8,042 bases of DNA. Origin: Treponema sp. (GTDB lineage: Bacteria > Spirochaetota > Spirochaetia > Treponematales > Breznakiellaceae). Positions 4,553-8,042 of this stretch are shown piece after piece (the first letter of the stretch is position 1; each line of letters starts with the position of its first letter). The translations under genes and the position numbers were made by a program. The notes below the pieces were generated by a model that worked only from the letters and a program-made list of their open reading frames with translations, was not told the origin of the DNA and ran no database searches. The stretch covers positions 1-8,042 of the forward strand of contig JAISBR010000092.1 in assembly GCA_031266095.1 (NCBI GenBank), read 5' to 3'.

Positions 4553-5908
4553 GTGAAAAGGCTTATAACGTTTATAATGATATTTGGTTTTGTTGCCGCG
4601 ATTATTCCGGCGGCGGATTTTTCCTGGACCGCCTGGGGCAGGGGGGTGTTTAGCCCCGCAAGTTTTTCCGGCGAGGATTCTTCGGTTTCCGCCGCCACCC
4701 ATTCATCGGCAGACCAGCCCCGGATAAGCTTTGCGCTGGCAGGTACGGCGGATTCCGAACTTATCGGTTTTAACGCGGATTTTTACTGGGACGGCGGAAT
4801 ACCGGCGGTGGGCGAAAGCGCCAATGTATGGGCCCGGCCTTTTGATTTTCTCAAACTTAAAATCGGCAAATTCAACGAGAATGATTACCGGGGAATCATC
4901 GGCAATACCGAATTCTCCAGTTGGATTCTGCCCAACAGCGGCAAGGATGAGGACGGTATTTTTACCCGTTTCCAGGCCACCGGGGGCGCGTTTCTTGCCA
5001 TTAGCCCCCTTTTCTGGCTGAATTCGGACTGGAACGGCCTTTCCATTGAGGCTTCGATTGGCAGCACTTACGGCGGCGGCCCGAGCGGTCGGAATCTCCT
5101 GGGCATGGACGCCCTTGACGTATACAAAGCTATCCAGATAGGCCTGGGTTATACCATCCCCAATATCGGTTTTTTCCGGGCCCAGTTTATCGGCAATAAC
5201 CGCGCCGAGCTGCTCTACCTCTACAACAGCCGGACCCCGACCGACCGGAAGTTAATGGAAGGTTTGACCAAAAACCGCGATGCCGATGTGGTGGAGCTGG
5301 CCTTCTCTTTTACCATGATCGATGATTTAACGGTAGAACTTGGGGCAAAACTCCCCTTTAAGTTTGAAACCGACGCGGCCATAGAACTTTATCCGGCTCT
5401 TTACCCGATAATTCCCACCATAACGGCTAATTTGCGGAATTCCGCCCTGCAGTTGCCCTATGCCTTTGCCCTGGGCGCTGTCTATACCCTGAATGACTTT
5501 AATATTCTTGCACGGGCAGACCTTTCAATGGGCGGCCGGACCGAGCAGATAAACGTCGTTACCTTCGACTATGGCATGACGCTGAACCTTTGGCTAAACC
5601 CCAGTTACCGCATTTATAATGTCTGCACTGTGGGCATTGATCTCGGTATGGAAATGCACACCAGGGACAGCAAAACGACTCTGCTAAACGGCAAGGAGAC
5701 CATTGAGAACAGCGAATATTTTGACTTTGGTTTTGGCCCCTGGGTGGAAAAAGATCTTGGCGGCGGCAGTATAAAGCTGGGGCTTACGGTAATGTTCCCC
5801 GGTACGGATCGTTACAGCTATGAACGGACGAGGACGCCAAGCTTTATCCAAACGCTCTCGACAACTCCGGTTATTTCCATCCCCATTTCCATTACCTATA
5901 ATCTGTAG
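4553..5908 (+). CDS. Porin-like outer-membrane beta-barrel protein
   Basis: 451 aa, GTG start at 4553 with AGGAGG (4543-4548) at a short 4-nt spacing. A signal peptidase I leader (MKRLITFIMIFGFVAAIIPAA) probably ends after Ala21, leaving DFSWTAWGRGVFSP. The mature protein alternates aromatic and hydrophobic residues in short strands with Gly/Asn/Asp turns throughout, for example 'LIGFNADFYWDGG', 'FDFLKLKIGKFNENDYRG' (the porin-like 'W...fd.lkl.vGkf..d..rG' pattern) and a last strand 'ISIPISITYNL'. No soluble domain or Cys-based lipobox is visible. Length and composition suit a barrel of roughly 16-18 strands (rough estimate). It probably makes an outer-membrane channel; the solute is unknown. 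The lipoprotein gene follows after 20 bases, so the two are almost certainly one operon. Similar paralogous barrels are common in Treponema, but I cannot name an orthologue. Confidence 0.7.
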   Translation: MKRLITFIMIFGFVAAIIPAADFSWTAWGRGVFSPASFSGEDSSVSAATHSSADQPRISFALAGTADSELIGFNADFYWDGGIPAVGESANVWARPFDFLKLKIGKFNENDYRGIIGNTEFSSWILPNSGKDEDGIFTRFQATGGAFLAISPLFWLNSDWNGLSIEASIGSTYGGGPSGRNLLGMDALDVYKAIQIGLGYTIPNIGFFRAQFIGNNRAELLYLYNSRTPTDRKLMEGLTKNRDADVVELAFSFTMIDDLTVELGAKLPFKFETDAAIELYPALYPIIPTITANLRNSALQLPYAFALGAVYTLNDFNILARADLSMGGRTEQINVVTFDYGMTLNLWLNPSYRIYNVCTVGIDLGMEMHTRDSKTTLLNGKETIENSEYFDFGFGPWVEKDLGGGSIKLGLTVMFPGTDRYSYERTRTPSFIQTLSTTPVISIPISITYNL

Positions 5909-5928
5909 AGCCGCTTAAGGGGTTGTTT

Positions 5929-7956
5929 ATGAAGATTAAGGTTTTTCCAGTCCTTGTTTTGCTGGTTTTGGGCTTTACGACCTGCGATCATGCGCTGGGG
6001 CCCATGCCGGAACGCCAATTTGTATATTACAATGTGTATACAAACCATTTTGAACATGGCACAGTAAAGGTAGAACCAACGGTGGCCAAAACGGGAACTT
6101 CCGTATTGGTTGAGGTGAATCCCGATCCCGGCTGGATGCTTCCGGCTGCCGGAGGCATTATTGGCGAGGGGAACCTGGGTTTGTCCTTTTTGGATAACCA
6201 TTTTGATATGCCCTCTACCAATGTATTTCTTACCATAACCCTCCAGCCTGTACCCGCCGGTAACTATACCATTACCCGGGGCCCCATCAGCCACGGGCGT
6301 ATAACGCCAAATGTCATGTATGGGCAGCCCGGCGCACAGGTAACGGTGTCGGTACTGGCCGATGAGGACTACGCCTTAAAAGCCGGCAGCTTAAAGGCCA
6401 ACGGCGTACCCGTCAGCGGGCCTCCCTATGTGTTCTCCATCGGCGCCCAGAATGTTACGCTGACCGCGGAATTTGAACAAATTTCCGAACCGGCGCGGCT
6501 CCTTGCCGAAGGGAAGAAAGCGCTGGAAGCCGGCGAGTACGATGCGGCCGGACGCTTCTTTGAATCCGCTTACCACAAGGACCCCCACAATGACGAGCTT
6601 ATTTTTTGGGCTTCCCTTTCCAAACTCGCGGGCCTCCTGATTGATGATGATGTGCGGAATAATGTCCTGCGAAGTCATTTGGGTTTCAACGGCTATCCCA
6701 CTACATTAAACAGGTTGTTTAGCGAAGAGTGGCTGGGTGTATATTATCATGGGGAGACTTCCGACTTTATGCGGCTGCCCATCCTGTCCCTTCCTGACGG
6801 CTGGGTCAACGAATTTGTTCATCAAGACAGTCTCAGGGGCGACACAAGTTCCACAGTACTGACCTACCGGGTGGATCAGTGGGCCTGTTTTGTGCGGCGG
6901 AATTCCAGGGGCTACAATGAATTTCTTACCGATGCACTGGATTTCCTGTTGGGGGAAAAATTTGAATCCATCGCGGCCCTGGCAAACACTATGGACGGCA
7001 ATACCCGGATACCGCTAAGCGCCGCCATGATCCACAGCCTGCATCTGGAAGATGTTCTTGAGCCGGGGGATACCCTGGGCAAGGTGGACCTTGATCTGGT
7101 CTTCTCTTTGTTCAGGGCAGGCAAGGCGCTGGTTGAATATCTGGCGGCCTATGATTGGGAGACAGAGACCTCTGTTTTTCCCATGAACGCCTTACTGGAT
7201 TTTAACGCGGTGGTGAAACAAATTGTTGATTTGGTCCATGAAAGGGGCTCTACCAACGGCAGGGATATGAATTCCGCGGAAGCGATTTTGCCTTTCAGGA
7301 CAAAATTATTGACCCTGCGGGACAGGGGCCTCTTGGTAAAGGCGCGGCGTAACTTTACCCTGGCAATAGGGGGCCTTACCAAAGCCGGTGATTACTACTT
7401 TGGCGCCGGTCCCGTTCCCCAGGCCATAGAGGACATCCAAAGTGATTACGCATGGATGCCGGCGGCTCTGAATTCCATGAAGACCGAACTTGGAAAATCC
7501 GGCGGCGTGTTCTATTTCTCCGGCGCCCTGGGGGCAGAAATAAGGGACTTCTTCAACCATTGGTATGAGTATGGCGTTAGTTTTGAAATGCCCAAAGGAA
7601 GCTATGTAAGCCCGGCCGCCGCAAAATACGCCGTTAATTTTGACAAGCTCTTTACTCCCGGCCAGTTTAACCTGGACAATATCTTTTTTACCTTTAGCCG
7701 TGATACGCCCCGGTTCTATGGCTTTAACAGCGGGAATTTGCAAAACGGAACTGCCATAACCAGTAAATCCCAGATAACTTCCTACAGCCAGGTGGGACTC
7801 AAGCTTAATATGAAGGCTTTTAAGGAGGTCTTTGTAAAAGGGCTTGAAACGTATGGTGATGAAGAATGGCTTCACACCCTAATCCCCGAAGCTATTTTTA
7901 ATCGTGAGCCGGACAAGAATCCCGAACGAATTTTTAATTTTTATTTCCGGCAATAG
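5929..7956 (+). CDS. Large lipoprotein: two InlB-type repeats plus TPR-like region
   Basis: 675 aa. ATG at 5929 is preferred over an in-frame TTG at 5923 because AAGGGG (5917-5922) lies 6 bases before the ATG and adjoins the TTG. The signal peptide ends F-T-T-C with Cys19; Thr at -1 is unusual for a lipobox, so lipidation is probable, not certain. Residues about 31-104 and 109-185 are two copies of a beta module resembling the divergent InlB B-repeat ('HGTVKVEPTVAKTGTSVLVEVNPDPGW...', 'HGRITPNVMYGQPGAQVTVSV...'). Then comes a helical TPR-like segment at about 189-225 ('ARLLAEGKKALEAGEYDAAG', 'FFESAYHKDPHNDELIFW'). The remaining 440 residues are mixed helix and loop with no family I recognise and no catalytic motif. 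Tight coupling to the barrel gene (20-base gap) suggests the two work together at the outer membrane, perhaps as barrel plus surface or periplasmic partner; this is inference. Confidence 0.72.
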   Translation: MKIKVFPVLVLLVLGFTTCDHALGPMPERQFVYYNVYTNHFEHGTVKVEPTVAKTGTSVLVEVNPDPGWMLPAAGGIIGEGNLGLSFLDNHFDMPSTNVFLTITLQPVPAGNYTITRGPISHGRITPNVMYGQPGAQVTVSVLADEDYALKAGSLKANGVPVSGPPYVFSIGAQNVTLTAEFEQISEPARLLAEGKKALEAGEYDAAGRFFESAYHKDPHNDELIFWASLSKLAGLLIDDDVRNNVLRSHLGFNGYPTTLNRLFSEEWLGVYYHGETSDFMRLPILSLPDGWVNEFVHQDSLRGDTSSTVLTYRVDQWACFVRRNSRGYNEFLTDALDFLLGEKFESIAALANTMDGNTRIPLSAAMIHSLHLEDVLEPGDTLGKVDLDLVFSLFRAGKALVEYLAAYDWETETSVFPMNALLDFNAVVKQIVDLVHERGSTNGRDMNSAEAILPFRTKLLTLRDRGLLVKARRNFTLAIGGLTKAGDYYFGAGPVPQAIEDIQSDYAWMPAALNSMKTELGKSGGVFYFSGALGAEIRDFFNHWYEYGVSFEMPKGSYVSPAAAKYAVNFDKLFTPGQFNLDNIFFTFSRDTPRFYGFNSGNLQNGTAITSKSQITSYSQVGLKLNMKAFKEVFVKGLETYGDEEWLHTLIPEAIFNREPDKNPERIFNFYFRQ

Positions 7957-7991
7957 TTAATGAGCTGAAAATTTTGTTTGACAAAAAAGAC

Positions 7992-8030
7992 GGGGCTGTC
8001 TAGAAAGTACAATTTTTGACAGCCCTTTTT
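7992..8030 (+). terminator. Intrinsic terminator after the barrel-lipoprotein operon
   Basis: GGGGCTGTC (7992-8000) pairs with GACAGCCCT (8018-8026), an 8-bp GC-rich stem plus a G-U pair with a 17-nt loop, followed by TTTTT (8026-8030). It lies 35 bases after the stop codon. Its core matches the terminator at 4439-4479. Confidence 0.8.
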
Positions 8031-8042
8031 GTTTGTCTTTGG

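Noticed and set aside
4641..4646. Six-G run at the start of the barrel gene as a second phase-variable tract
   Set aside because: Too short for frequent slippage; ordinary for this composition.
5896..6294. 132-codon open frame on the - strand spanning the barrel-lipoprotein junction
   Set aside because: It covers the start, signal peptide and first repeat of the + strand lipoprotein; its translation has no recognisable features.
7306..7875. 189-codon open frame on the - strand inside the large lipoprotein gene
   Set aside because: Antisense shadow of a well-supported gene; no matching promoter or Shine-Dalgarno noted.

Overview
The window looks like chromosomal DNA of a spirochaete, most plausibly a termite-gut-type Treponema. 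This is inferred from its roughly 50% GC by eye, the density of Treponema-style lipoproteins (two have mature N-termini beginning Cys-Pro-Thr-Asp/Glu), an outer-membrane beta-barrel gene, and a TonB-dependent receptor operon. No rRNA, tRNA, CRISPR array or transposase was seen. Six genes encode envelope or secreted proteins, or parts of them; one small antisense gene is the exception.

Left part (1-1705, + strand): the C-terminal end of a TonB-dependent outer-membrane receptor, an HmuY-like haem-binding lipoprotein, and a small lipoprotein with an FMN-binding domain carrying the motif for covalent flavin attachment. Read together they suggest a haem/iron acquisition module with an extracytoplasmic flavin redox partner (inference). 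Hairpins lie in both spacers.

Middle part (1706-2510): a long imperfect inverted repeat follows the flavin lipoprotein. Next comes a small unrecognised gene on the - strand (112 aa), which starts at 2301. It has a near-consensus promoter whose -10 box lies inside a 13-bp palindrome. The AT-rich gap to the next gene also holds a good + strand promoter and a 10-bp palindrome between the two divergent -35 boxes.

Central gene (2511-4385, + strand): a secreted lipoprotein glucuronoyl esterase of the CE15 type, an enzyme class that cuts ester links between glucuronoxylan and lignin. Its signal peptide contains an uninterrupted run of 19 G residues. One G fewer gives an immediate TAG; one more gives a stop 26 codons later. 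This is the most striking item in the window: a likely phase-variable (contingency) switch on a lignocellulose-active surface enzyme. Two tandem hairpins, the second a strong terminator, close this unit.

Right part (4553-7956, + strand): a two-gene operon of a porin-like beta-barrel and a large lipoprotein with two InlB-type repeat domains followed by a TPR-like helical region. A terminator closes the window. A related GGCTGT...ACAGCC palindrome occurs three times, in spacers after genes.
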